From the NCBI GenBank assembly GCA_036852015.1, contig JAANDG010000049.1:124001-188000 (forward strand): a stretch of 64,000 nt of DNA, in the 5' to 3' direction. The notes below the pieces were generated by a model. It was not told the origin of the DNA and searched no databases. It was given only the letters and a program-made list of their open reading frames with translations. Below, one piece after another: positions 46,414 through 56,851 of the stretch (its first letter is position 1; the number at the start of each line of letters is the position of its first letter). Source of the stretch: Pelodera strongyloides. Taxonomy: Eukaryota; Nematoda; Chromadorea; Rhabditida; Rhabditidae. Made by a program: the position numbers and the translations under genes.

Positions 46414-47693
46414 TTGACTCGAAGAGTGTACCGTCCACTCGAAGTGAAATGTCGCTCTTTGAAGTTCCAACTACCCAGGTTATTATGGAATCCGCTCATT
46501 GGCTCTCTATTCCTACAACTACACCCGTCAATAATACAGGCCCTTACACATTTGTGGTTAGCGATTCGCGCCATTTTTTGCAAATGTCTAAAGCTTATCT
46601 TTCTCTACGACTACGTGTCTCAAAGAATGACGACGAAGATATATCCCCATTTGCTTTGATCAACTATATAGGGGCAACTTTTTTCAATCAGGCGAAAGTG
46701 GATATTAACAACACCCAAGTCAGCGATTGTAACAATTATGCATACAAGGCTTACTTGGAAACACTTCTCAATCACAGTTCGGATTTCAAAAACGGTTTCC
46801 TCTCTGTTGCCGGCTTCGTTGAGGACGATAGCACTGGTCTAGAGAAAACTACAAATTCAGGATATCTTAAGAGGGTAAAGATGCTAGCTGCTGGCGATGG
46901 CGAAGTGGATCTCTGTGCACCATTACATATTGATATATTTAACACGGACCGCCTGCTTGTACCCCATGTAAATCTACAAGTACAATTGTTCCGAAACAAG
47001 GATGTTTTCTTATTGGAAAACCTGTCGTCTAATATGCCGGAAGGTTTGAAAATTGATGTTATTTCCATGAAATTACATATCAAGGCAATTGATATTGTGA
47101 GCTCTGCGGCGTTGGCTGTGGAAAAAACAATGCTTTCTTTTCCTACCAAATATCCATACAAAAAGTCGTTAGTTAAGGTAATCTCTGTGCCGGGAGGCCG
47201 ATATGATTTGCTCAATGCATCACTGTTCACTAATACTATTCCGCGCCGCGTTGTCATCGGCTTTATAGAGACTGATACATTTGATGGAAATTCTAAAAAC
47301 CCGTTTAATTTTGTTAATGCAAACGTTGATCAGATTTCCATTGACGCTGCTGGCAAGTTCTTCCCACTTTCACCAATTAAAATGGATTTTGATGGAAACA
47401 ACTATGCTGAAGCCTTTGTGCAATTTCATGAAAATTTAGGGTTGCCTACTGATACCCGTTCACTTTCGATTAATTACTCAAAATACGGAAATGGGTTTAC
47501 TTTATTTGCCTTTAATCTTTCCCCGACAGACGACAATAGTGACTTTGATTTAATCCACACGGGGAGTACGAACCTTAGTGTGCATTTTGCGAAAAAGACC
47601 CCACCATCTGGATTTCAAATAATTATTTACGCTGAATATGATGGTATGTACATGATCGACTCGTATAGAAACGTACTTTTTGACAATCAATAA
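46401..47693 (+). CDS. Polinton major capsid protein (double jelly-roll)
   Basis: 430 residues, the usual length range. Motifs seen: the N-terminal SLFEVPTTQVIMESAHW, FVVSDSRHFLQMSKAYLSLR, the ALINYIGATFFNQAKVDINN stretch, and a C-terminal LSVHFAKKTPPSGFQIIIYA then YDGMYMIDSYRNV. These are features of the double jelly-roll capsid proteins by which Polintons were linked to adeno-like viruses. The reading frame is complete with no stop or frameshift. Lies between the core-like and protease genes. Confidence 0.85.
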   Translation: MGKLIDSKSVPSTRSEMSLFEVPTTQVIMESAHWLSIPTTTPVNNTGPYTFVVSDSRHFLQMSKAYLSLRLRVSKNDDEDISPFALINYIGATFFNQAKVDINNTQVSDCNNYAYKAYLETLLNHSSDFKNGFLSVAGFVEDDSTGLEKTTNSGYLKRVKMLAAGDGEVDLCAPLHIDIFNTDRLLVPHVNLQVQLFRNKDVFLLENLSSNMPEGLKIDVISMKLHIKAIDIVSSAALAVEKTMLSFPTKYPYKKSLVKVISVPGGRYDLLNASLFTNTIPRRVVIGFIETDTFDGNSKNPFNFVNANVDQISIDAAGKFFPLSPIKMDFDGNNYAEAFVQFHENLGLPTDTRSLSINYSKYGNGFTLFAFNLSPTDDNSDFDLIHTGSTNLSVHFAKKTPPSGFQIIIYAEYDGMYMIDSYRNVLFDNQ

Positions 47694-47752
47694 TATTGCC
47701 ATATATCGATGTTTAGTATTATTTAAGACCAAATAAATTCGTTATTTGTAAA

Positions 47753-48289
47753 ATGGATGTTCCTCTTTCCACATCTGATATCAATCAAATATTGAGGGGT
47801 ATGAAGGAAACACGGTACATTTTCGGGGGTGCATACCCATGTGACGCCATAGTTAATGTACAGCACACTCGTCCTGTGGCATTTGTTTTCAACACAGATA
47901 AATCAAATTCTCCTGGAGAACACTGGGTAGCTGTGTTTATCGACCGTAAAAATTATGCATTTTTCTATGATCCCACCGGCAATCCACCTCAAAGTGAAAT
48001 TCAGAAATTTCTTGAACAATTCAACTCTGTGGAATGGTCGAAATACATGCACCAAGATCTCTCAAGCGTACAATGCGGCCAATTTTGTATATATTTTATA
48101 TATCGTATGGCAAAGGTCGGAAATCATAGGAAAGCACTCAGCAAACTAACTACGTACAACTTGATAAAAAATGATATTTTTATAAGAAAATGGTTCAAGA
48201 GACTTCTCGGCATCCGATTTCAAAATAAGATTTGTCCAATGATGAACCTCATTTTTCGCAATGTGCTCTTCGCGGCAGGCCGCAGCTAA
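47753..48289 (+). CDS. adenain-like capsid maturation cysteine protease
   Basis: 178 residues. The catalytic pattern of adenovirus-type (C5/Ulp1 fold) proteases is complete: His57 in GEHWVAVFID, Asp73 in FFYDPTGNPP, Gln107 and Cys112 in VQCGQFCIYFIY. In Polintons this enzyme processes capsid proteins. C-terminal tail is basic. Complete frame; its 3' end overlaps a C2H2 finger ORF in another frame. Confidence 0.85.
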   Translation: MDVPLSTSDINQILRGMKETRYIFGGAYPCDAIVNVQHTRPVAFVFNTDKSNSPGEHWVAVFIDRKNYAFFYDPTGNPPQSEIQKFLEQFNSVEWSKYMHQDLSSVQCGQFCIYFIYRMAKVGNHRKALSKLTTYNLIKNDIFIRKWFKRLLGIRFQNKICPMMNLIFRNVLFAAGRS

Positions 48290-48596
48290 CTCTAGCATCT
48301 GTATTCCGACTGCACAAACACCCATACCACTACCGTCACCTCCGCCTCCTCGGGGTGCACGTGGGCCTAAGCTTCTCGAATGTCATATTTGTGGAACTAC
48401 TTATTCGACAGGTTTCAATCTTCGCCGGCATGTCAAGTCTTCACATGAATCAAAGCCTGATGCACCTGCGGCATCCAACACACCGAACGATGTGCAATTG
48501 ATCCCTAACACAATGACTAATTCGCTGAATGAGATTGGACGCTTCGCCATCGTTGTTGACCCTGTCACACACAGCTTTTACTTGCGTATATTGTGA
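48261..48596 (+). CDS. Polinton C2H2 zinc-finger protein
   Basis: 111-residue frame with a Pro-rich start (PTAQTPIPLPSPPPPRG), one classic C2H2 finger (ECHICGTTYSTGFNLRRHVK followed by SSH; C-x2-C-x12-H-x4-H) and a tail ending HSFYLRIL. Start uncertain: a CTCTAG acceptor at 48293 could feed the frame instead of the ATG at 48261. Single fingers of this type occur in other Polinton ORFs and may bind DNA or mediate regulation. Confidence 0.6.
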   Translation: MCSSRQAAANSSICIPTAQTPIPLPSPPPPRGARGPKLLECHICGTTYSTGFNLRRHVKSSHESKPDAPAASNTPNDVQLIPNTMTNSLNEIGRFAIVVDPVTHSFYLRIL

Positions 48597-48735
48597 ATAA
48601 ATAATTTGACGATGTCTATTTCATGCTACTGCCGATAAAAGGAAGGTTGGATTAACCTGTTCTTATCTGTTATAACATGTGCCTGCGTGTTACCTGATTA
48701 TTGAATGATAGTTGTTTTATTTTTTTTTCAGTGTT

Positions 48736-49008
48736 ATGACTACACTTACAGTTACGCTTGTGGCGTATTTAAGACCATGTCGGAAGAAATGTGGCCGAGA
48801 AATCCACTGGGTCAATTTTCTCGAATTGTACAGGCAAATCTACGGTGATAAAATTAGACCCTCAAATATTAACGAACTTGCCGAGGAGCTAGTTTCTGGT
48901 GGAGTTTCCATTCGGAACAATCGCAGAAGCATTGAGTTTGCAAAGGTTTCCGAAGGCATTGGACCGTCGTCTAATTGCTATATTTTGAATTGGAATGGGA
49001 AAAGGTGA
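48736..49008 (+). CDS. last Polinton ORF, unknown, about 90 aa
   Basis: The ATG lies 4 nt after a TTTTTTTTCAG acceptor, so the mRNA may be trans-spliced or have an upstream exon. Reads MTTLTVTLVAYLRPCRKKCG, then WVNFLELYRQIYGDKIRPSN, ending YILNWNGKR, where a GTGAGT donor coincides with the stop, so a further exon is possible. The middle resembles a small winged-helix by pattern only. AATAAATAAA follows near 49040. Confidence 0.5.
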   Translation: MTTLTVTLVAYLRPCRKKCGREIHWVNFLELYRQIYGDKIRPSNINELAEELVSGGVSIRNNRRSIEFAKVSEGIGPSSNCYILNWNGKR

Positions 49009-49314
49009 GTACTTAGTTTTATTGTTAGGTACTATATAATAAATAAAAGATAAATAAATAAGTTTAACATAACGTTACCAAGATTGAATTTATATGTACC
49101 AGTATTTAGAACATCCGTCACAAGCTACAACTGTCAAATTGGATGGCCGCTTCTGTACCCCCAACTTCCAACTTTGCTCGTTAACGGAACAGCTATACCT
49201 GTGGAAAACGTGGAGGTGTTGGTTAAATAAATGGCTACTATTTATGTGCCTGTTTCTTAATTGCATAAACACACACGCAAACGCCTGTGGCTCGGTTTCG
49301 AGTCCCCGGCCGCG

Positions 49315-49593
49315 GGTTCTATCCCCATGCGCTGCATGTTTTTGTGTGATAGCTGCCACCGAATACATATCCAACCCAAGACGCCCAGGAACGAAAGTCC
49401 AATTGGCCAAGTGGCTAAGAGGGTGGTTTTGTGGCGCGAGGGGTCGCGGGTTCTATCCCCATGCGCTGCATGTTTTTGTGTGATAACTCGCGCCGGGCAT
49501 ATATCCAGCCCAAGACGCCTAGGCACGAAAGCCTAATTGGCCAAGTGGCTAAGCGGGTGGGTTTATCGCGCGAGAGGCCATGGGTTCGAATCC
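49315..49593 (+). repeat. 134-bp units with tRNA-like boxes, right arm
   Basis: A boxes TGGCCAAGTGG at 49404-49414 and 49538-49548. B-box-like GGTTCTATCC at 49315 and 49449, and perfect GGTTCGAATCC at 49583-49593. Spacing A to B is 45 bp in both complete units and the period is 134 bp. The outermost unit has the best boxes. Confidence 0.75.
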
Positions 49594-49724
49594 AACACCC
49601 GGCCTTCGTCTTGCGGTCATTTCTAAATAATTGCGCTCTACCACTACTAATTAGGCTGTGTACGGTAGTCGTAGTAATAGTAATAATGAGTGTAATATTA
49701 ATAGTATGCGTGTGAGTAAGCAAT

Positions 49725-49832
49725 GATGTCATGATGATGTCATGGTGACGTCATGATGATGTCATGGTGACGTCATGATGACGTCATAGAAAATGACTCA
49801 TGGGTGGCGGGGTTTGTGACGTCACCCATGTA
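49725..49832. promoter_or_regulatory. cluster of TGACGTCA palindromes, right arm
   Basis: Four TGACGTCA, three TGATGTCA and one TGACTCA, mirrored from the left arm and orientated the same way relative to the element end. Confidence 0.6.
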
Positions 49833-49883
49833 TTAAGATGCATTATCGATTTCTCGACGTACATGTACACCCATTATCTCTCT

Positions 49884-49889
49884 AGTATG
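49884..49889 (+). repeat. right target-site duplication AGTATG
   Basis: Exact copy of 31763-31768, directly after the right arm's terminal TCTCT. Confidence 0.93.
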
Positions 49890-49980
49890 CTAGAACATTT
49901 TTATGTATCTAATGAAGAGCTATAATAATAAAAAAGTTTCATGGGGCTGATCTATTAGATAAAAAAGGACAACAACTTAC

Positions 49981-50030
49981 TTAGCCGGGTCTAAGGGCAA
50001 ATAGTCGTCATCAGATGAGTCCTCAAACAT
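49981..50030 (-). CDS. orphan first coding exon of a minus-strand gene
   Basis: On the minus strand: TTTTCAG, 10 nt, then ATG, an acidic MFEDSSDDDYLPLDPA, and a GTAAGT donor at 49980-49975 (phase 2). In-frame TAA upstream makes this ATG the start. Its downstream exons should lie at lower coordinates, that is, inside or beyond the Polinton. Joining to the first exons of receptor D breaks the frame, so the partner was not found. Confidence 0.35.
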
Positions 50031-50040
50031 TCGATATTAT

Positions 50041-51560
50041 CTGAAAATTATTCAATGACGACAATTTCTTCAATTTTCACGAGAGAGTCAAAGCGGAAGA
50101 ATTAGATAATAGACTAGAAGCTGCATAATATTAGAGGCTAGAACCTGTACAATAAACATATATGGTAGTTGAGTGCTATAACATGTGTATTCTATTTTTA
50201 GATGTCAAGGTTAAGTGTGTTGGCTGTGCTGCTTTCACTTGATCTCATCGTAACGTATGTACAAACAAACAGTAGGGGGATGAACTATGAAGTCGGCAAA
50301 TAAGCGCCTCTCAACAACGTATACAAATTCACACGAGAGAGAAGCTTTGTAGGTTTGTAGGTTGCCAAGCTCTGGGGGCAAGTTTTTCTCCCACTACTTC
50401 TTCAGGAAAGATTCTTGAATAAAATAGAAAGTAGCTTATTTATTATTTATAGCAATATGCATACTAAAAAGCGCTTGTAGAATATTCTTATGAACTAATC
50501 TTACTAAAAATCAATCGGGAGATGAATATGCACTAAATTAGACAACAAAATATGTACTTCAAATAATCGGGTTTGGTATTTGAGTACAAAGCGTGTGCTC
50601 GCGGGTTCACAAAACAGAGGGGCCTATTTTAACTAAAAAGCGCTTGTAGAATATTCTTACGAAATAATCTTACTAAAAATCGGGAGATGAATAAGCACTA
50701 AATTTGACAACAAAATATGTACTTCAAATAATCGGGTTTGGTAGTTGAGTACAAAGCGTGTACTCGGCGGGTTCACAAAACACAGGGGCCTATTTTAATT
50801 ATTAATCCCATCATGCCAGAATCCAATTATACACATAAAGCTGCGTTCTGAAGATCAAAAATTCAAATAAAGGGTAAAAGAGCAGAAAACAAATAGCCAC
50901 GTAAATAAATTCATGCACTCCGTACTTTACTCTTTTGAATTTTGAAAAAGTTTCCTTTGTTAGATTTCCTTCCGCGTGAAAAGTGAAAAGTAGGGAAGAA
51001 ATAAAAAACAGAGCGTGAGAACGAGGGTACAAATTTATGCAATCTTCACGAAAACCCAGTTAAAGCGGTATGCAATCTTCACGAAAAAATAGGCAATCTT
51101 CACGAAAACCCAGTTAAAGCGGTATGACACGTGGTTTCCAAAAGTATGTGGGATTGTGTGCCAACGGCACAAAATGGAAGACAACTTTCATGGGAAACCA
51201 GCTTTTATAGGCTTCAGACCCCACGTGCACAATAAGAAAACTCAAGCACTCCAAATTTGCATGAATTTCCTAAATGTCCTACGTATTTACGTCATATTAC
51301 AAAACGGAATTGGCAACGGACGCCCAGTTTTAACAAATAGATAAAGGTCACTGTGAACGAATAGAATGAAATCAAGAAATCAAAGAATATAGGAATGTTT
51401 ATGATAAGAGAGGCTATACTTTGTATGATAACAAATCTGGAATTCAAATGACAGAGACCAGAATTTGATGCAGTTTGCAACATGCTTACGTACTTTCTTT
51501 ATCGGGAATAGGATCGAAGTATATGATTTAGTACTGAAAAGGCTCGTATGCTAGCAGAAG
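50041..51560. other. intergenic with tandem repeats
   Basis: Contains a 169-bp tandem duplication (50464-50799), three GCAATCTTCACGAAAA copies at 51030-51110, and TTAAAGCGGTATGACACGTGG (51113), a string also at 30914 upstream of receptor D. Confidence 0.45.
50464..50799. repeat. 169-bp tandem duplication, two copies
   Basis: Both copies start CTAAAAAGCGCTTGTAGAAT and end GGGGCCTATTTTAA; boundaries at 50464, 50633 and 50799. A few substitutions and indels separate them. Confidence 0.85.
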
Positions 51561-51569
51561 CAGAGCTTT

Positions 51570-51860
51570 TCGGCAACGCTACGGCGTGCATGCGGCATGG
51601 GAAAAAGTGGCACGCCGTTGGGTTCTGGCGTACAGGTTGCCGGCAGGAATCACACTTCTTCCAAGCCTTAAAGACGTGAAGTTGCCGCTTGTACGCAGTA
51701 CTCACGCCATTTTGCCTGAGGCTTTTCGCATGCAAGCGGCGTGAGAGCGGCGGGCAAATTGCACGCCATTCGCATTCCGCGTGCATTTTTGCAAGCCATG
51801 GCGTTGCCAAATGCACTTTGCACGCCCTTCTCGTGCGGCTTGCCCGCCAAGTTTCCTCAG
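51570..51860. repeat. GC-rich island
   Basis: GC-rich block with repeated GCACGCC/GGCGTG words in both orientations, ending GCCAAGTTTCCTCAG as does the island at 19.86 kb. Related words at 58290-58370. Confidence 0.45.
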
Positions 51861-54814
51861 TGTACTCTTCCTGGTATATAAGTGCCATCTAATGAAAAGA
51901 GGGCTCAATCCGATACAATCTCTCGTTAATCTATTCATTCGAACGAGCGAAAAATAATCATAAAAATGAAAATAAATGTCCTCATTTTTGTACAGATGAA
52001 CATTGACTACAACGCAAATGTAACTATGGTAATAATAGAAAATCTGGTATTAATTTGGTTGAGTGAATCAAGTATCATGTCGAATATAAAGAAACACAGC
52101 TGTCAGATTAGGTGTTCAGCATACGTAAAGTTCCTTATTCTCTACTGGCTGAGAATGCTGGTAATTCCACTAATTCACGCCTAGAGCTAGACATTGTAAA
52201 GACCTACTTCTACTAAACTATGTATCGTAAGGTACATGGTTAGATGGAAAACCGGTGAATGGATAGTTATAAAATGCCGAGAAATTTTCCGCATGGTATA
52301 CTCTGCTTGGGAGCTGAGGGGACGTATAGAGACAAGACATAAGCTTGGAATGCTCTCTACTTACGAGTTACGTACTATATGTGAGCCGCTATGTGATTTT
52401 TTAAATTCTAAAATTCTAATGCAGCCTAATGTAAATAAAGCACAAAGTATAGAAGGGGGTAGTGTGTGATTCACCCACAAAGCAAACACACGCACGGATA
52501 TAAATATCGTCGAAAGCAGCGAAATGCGAAATCAATATTTGCAACCCAAAGAGTTCAAAATCGCAATGCTTATCACTAAAAACCCGCCGAAAAAAGTTCA
52601 GTGTTAAAAATATTCGGTTGAGCTTTTATGCAATGCTCCGCTTTATTCAAAAAATGACTTTGCTGTTCAGAGCAACGAGTTTATCGGGTCCAGAATCGTT
52701 TAGGTGATCGTTTTTTTCCAAGCTCTTTTATTTTTATGAAAATTAGATAACTAGAACTCTTCCTAATTAAAATGGGTCATTGTGTATTTGGAATAATTAA
52801 TTAATTACTAATATTTGTAAAAGTGCAACCCATTCTTTTCAGGTACTTTACTTTCAATAGAAAAACAGTAAGCGACCCAATGTCCAAAATATAGAAAGGG
52901 AATAGTTGAGATACTCTCCTAAAATATTAAACAGGAAGAATGATAATTATCTGATATTGATTTTTTTGATAATATGCAATTAACTTGCAATAGTCAAGCA
53001 ATGAATACGAACTACAAACTATGCAACATGTAAAAAATGATAACTAATTGTAGGAGAACGTGCAAATTACTCAACGGCGGGAGATCTGGCTTACATCACA
53101 ATAAAACATTTTATTATATCCATCTATAATAAAAATTAAATCATATTTCCCGTTTTGCCGAAAATTTCACATAGGTTTAATAGAAACTTGAAATTGAGCA
53201 AATTCGGGTCAATTGCTCAATTGAGTCTGAAATCGCACGCAAGAATATGCGAAACTGTGTTTCGATCTTGAATTCTCTATTTTAGTTCCTCGTTGAGCTG
53301 GGTGCAAAATGTTCCGCACGCAGCATTTGAGTACCTTTTTTGGAGCAAAATACATCAAGGGGGTGGTATACTGGTTTACTATTTCACACTGATGATACCA
53401 GTGGAGTTCTGATGTATTGTTTAATAAAATTTCCATTCTTTTAAGACATGGATATTAAATGATAGATTAAGTTACATAATATAATTTAATATTCATAATC
53501 GACTGAATAAAGGAAGAAACATGGAAATTTGCTTGATTTCCTCAAACGTGTGTGCAAAGGTATTCACAGCGAAAAGGTGTGCGGAGATTATAGCAAGAGA
53601 CGATAAGATAAACAGAGACGAGAGATGAGTGATAACAATGGAGACGGCGAGAGAGTAGAGGTTATAAGAGAGGTGAGAAATGAAAAGAGAGACCTCGACG
53701 GAACAAGTGCGGCTAGAGTACGTGCAAATTGTTCCGCCGGAACCAAATAGAGACCAGAGAGCTGAATTGATCAAAGAACACTCAACGAAACATACTTTTT
53801 CAGAACACAAGCATCGAAGATTATGGGAACACCGTTCAGCACCAATTAGCGTCCGAGGTCGCAAGTGTAGTCAGGAGTCAAAGAACAACCACATTGTCTA
53901 GCATTGTGATCCTATAAGGTGTTAGAGTGTGGGCATCAGCAACCAAGTAGTGAGGAAGTCTCAAGTGGTGTCGGAAATCAAAGAACACCCGCAGTCGCAG
54001 GCGCACACTCAACACGCGGGTCTAGCGAGCCTGTAAGGTAAGACGCTAGAGTGTGACACATATTTTAGGCTCGAAAGGCCACAGGCCACCACTCCGATTC
54101 CCGCGGGGAAAAAGTCCCTGGGGACAGAAAATAGCATTCTAAATTCTAATGTGAGACACGCAGAGAAAAGACGGGGAATTCCCCATAGAGAATTGAGTGC
54201 TGAATATGGCCTCAGAACTTTCCAATGCAGTATTGGTATGTCTGAATACGAAAATAATAATAACAATAAGGCACAACAACTCTGAGCGGTATTATGTTAC
54301 CCAGACCCCCAGACGATAAGTAAATTTTTTGCTACCGCTCTGTGGTTCGGCCACGCATTGAGCGACATGCCGATAAGTTTCTGAAGAAGAGTTATCATGA
54401 AAAGAGGTCTTAAAAAAAATTAAAAAAAAAACGGTGCGTTTAGGTCTCAATTATCGTATCCCGATACCTCTCAATAGATGCATTCGGACGGAAGGTAAAA
54501 GCCCCGTCGGGTCGTTCTAAGAAACGTCAGATGGTTTTCGTTTGTTCTCTATCATCATAAACAATGTATGCGCATGATTCGAACACGGAGCAATGAGAAT
54601 ATATGCTATTGTTTAGTACATTACCTGCTTCTAACATGCAAGTTCTTGGCTCAAAGGATTTCTTTCAAAAGCGTTCCTATCCGTCTTCGGGAGTCGAAGT
54701 CCGTTGTCTGCCTTCTGAACATTACGGATCCCGACATCTTATTATATAAAGGAGAAGGGTTTGTGGCCGGGTGAATTTATTTGTGATTACGTCCACAACG
54801 AATTTTTTCTACGT

Positions 54815-54925
54815 TTCAGGCATTTGGTATGAGTAGGCAACTGTTCGCAAATTTACAAAATGTCCACAATAGGATCTCTTAACAGAAAAGTTGGAATATA
54901 CGCTTCAGACGTTTCATATAAATAT
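54815..54925. repeat. dispersed repeat, copy 2 of 2
   Basis: Shares ordered blocks with 15090-15185 (GTTTCAG, AGTAGGCAAC, ATACGCTTC, TTTCATATAAATAT). Confidence 0.5.
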
Positions 54926-55354
54926 GCGCACCTCAAGTATCGTTTAGAGAGCATTTGATGTCGCCTCAGGCGGCGATAGCCGTCTGGTTCAGAAATATTC
55001 GACGATTACAGAGATATTCGACCCCCTCTACTGATCTCGTGACCAAAACACACGAAGATAAACGGTGACTTATTGCGTAGAGCAAATGCTGCCGGCCGGT
55101 ACTGGAGTTCCCATGAGCGCCTACTTTTCCAAAATATATTCTAAATTTCTATCTGCACTGTCTGTACAAGAACATAATTTATCCACTTCATTTTTTCTTA
55201 ATTTTAACATTTTTACGTTGACTTCAATATTTGATTCAATAAAATTTCGGAATATAAATCAAATTTCTCTACTACATGTCGAGTTCCAAAGGACAGTCCT
55301 AGGGCGACCTCACCATCAGAAGTACACTCATGCAATTCTATAAGAACTTTTTGC

Positions 55355-55424
55355 GTTCCCAGGAGGGGAACAAGTATGGCGAATATGTTTCGGCATACTT
55401 GTTCAATGTTCCCCTCCTGGGAAC
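55355..55424. repeat. perfect-arm hairpin
   Basis: GTTCCCAGGAGGGGAAC and CAAGTATG at the left are answered by CATACTTG and GTTCCCCTCCTGGGAAC at the right, with a 15-base loop and one 3-base bulge. Confidence 0.8.
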
Positions 55425-56851
55425 TTCAGAAACATTACGCATTTCATAAAAATCAAAACTCCCAAAATCTGAATTGTCCACCTTCTCAAGCGGATACTGT
55501 AAATACGCTCAATTTCGTGTGAGGGCTACCGTAGTTCGCTTTGGGAATATCTTTAAAAACCGAAGATGTGCTCCTTTGGGATGGGCATGCAATCAATAAC
55601 AGAGTGACGTGCACGAGTGTAAGCTGACGGATAGATGACATTAATCTCTTTGAAGGTATTTCTGGGTAATATTCTGAAACACTTGTCTTCCTGCAAATAC
55701 AAAATACCCTTTTCTCGTGGAAATGCTATGTCTATGTGGAACTAGCGCACCACTTCGCGCTATCATTGCCAGGTCTTCGCGAAAAGGTGCTCATTGTGCT
55801 AGCGAGAACTTGGACAGTCTGACGAAGACGGGACGATGGCACGAGATGCAGGCGCCCTAACTTTTTTCGCGTTGTCGCAATCCCCTTTGCTCGTATGCAT
55901 ATAGTAACCGACTACAATCAGTGAAAACTAACCACCCTCGTTCTGAGAACTCATGTTTGTTTTGATGATAAGAGTATGTAGGTTACTGTCCATATTTGGA
56001 TATATTGCTTTGTAAAACTAAAACACATGCATCAAACCACATGTTCAATACACAAGAATGTTTTATGGAATTTTTGATCAACTTAATCCCCGCTTTAAAA
56101 TTAAATGAAGAATTCTCGGAATTCAACGTGGATTTGGTCCGAAAAATGACCGGCGATAATAACTCTGCTCAAACAAACTCCTCGCTCAACACTAGTGTTG
56201 TATGCCTCAAATTGTGTGCCAATAATGTTTCCTCGCAGGCATTTATCCCTAACAATAATAGGGTTTCCAAGTACCCCAAAAATTCTGTGTGATTCTGTCA
56301 ATACTACCGTATTTCTGAACGAAACCTGCAAATAAAATGTGAAAAATTAAGAAATATTCTCGTGTAGTTCCAAAATACTGTAAATTTTCAGCATACTTGG
56401 AAACCCCATAAAGGTTTCATAAGCACAATTTTCCCACGTACGCGAGTATTTATCATTTTCTAAACTTTATTCATAAAGTAAGTGTCCTATCTGCTTTCGT
56501 CATTACTAGATTTGAAAGCTAGACTGCTTACAATTAGCTCTAGTTGATCCAACAACATCACTACTCTCGGGAAAACACTTTATTCTCAGAAAGACAATTT
56601 TCCACGACATTTTCAATTAAGAATGTATGGTATGCCCAAGGGGCAGGATATGCTAATAACAAAAGGCGGGGCGATTCACACATCCCACACAGAATGCGAC
56701 CTAATACGTACTTGTCTACTGTAGGATGGGTTTTTCAACGTTTTGATGTCAACAATATGCATCACGTTTATATGTAACACTTTTTATGTACAAAGCCTTG
56801 CATTGTGAATGAGTTTACAACAGTTTCATTATTTCAGGTTTTAATATTTTA

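Larger units (their letters stand above)
31769..49883 (+). mobile_element. Polinton/Maverick element, 18.1 kb, lacking a detectable PolB
   Basis: Bounded by inverted repeats starting AGAGAGATAATGGGTG and by the 6-bp duplication AGTATG. The inside carries the Polinton gene set: packaging ATPase, rve-type integrase with chromodomain, minor capsid, basic core-like protein, major capsid and adenain-type protease, all on the plus strand; one zinc-ribbon-like gene runs the other way at the left end. Protein-primed DNA polymerase B, usually over 1,000 residues, was not found: no YGDTDS or SLYPS motif in any frame of the ORFs or exons. The gap from 38.6 to 45.0 kb holds a cargo gene and palindromes instead. 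The two arms differ by substitutions and small indels, so the insertion is not brand-new. Confidence 0.93.
49311..49883 (-). repeat. right terminal inverted repeat
   Basis: Inverse of 31769-32311 with substitutions and indels. Carries four TGACGTCA octamers, three TGATGTCA variants and one TGACTCA. Contains fewer of the 134-bp units than the left side. Confidence 0.88.
51870..56850. other. gene-poor region, no well-supported gene
   Basis: A TATATAAG box at about 51873 precedes an ATG at 51966 (MKINVLIFVQ), too weak to call. 53.9-54.3 kb has terminal-repeat-like words but no matching partner was found. A strong hairpin lies at 55355-55424. Dispersed repeat at 54815-54925. Confidence 0.4.

Noticed and set aside
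49538..49605. tRNA gene
   Set aside because: A and B boxes are present, but the acceptor and T stems do not pair and no anticodon stem-loop forms, so only tRNA-like promoter sequence is supported.
53880..54300. LTR-like sequence
   Set aside because: Some terminal-repeat-like words, but no second copy, primer-binding site or coding region in the window.
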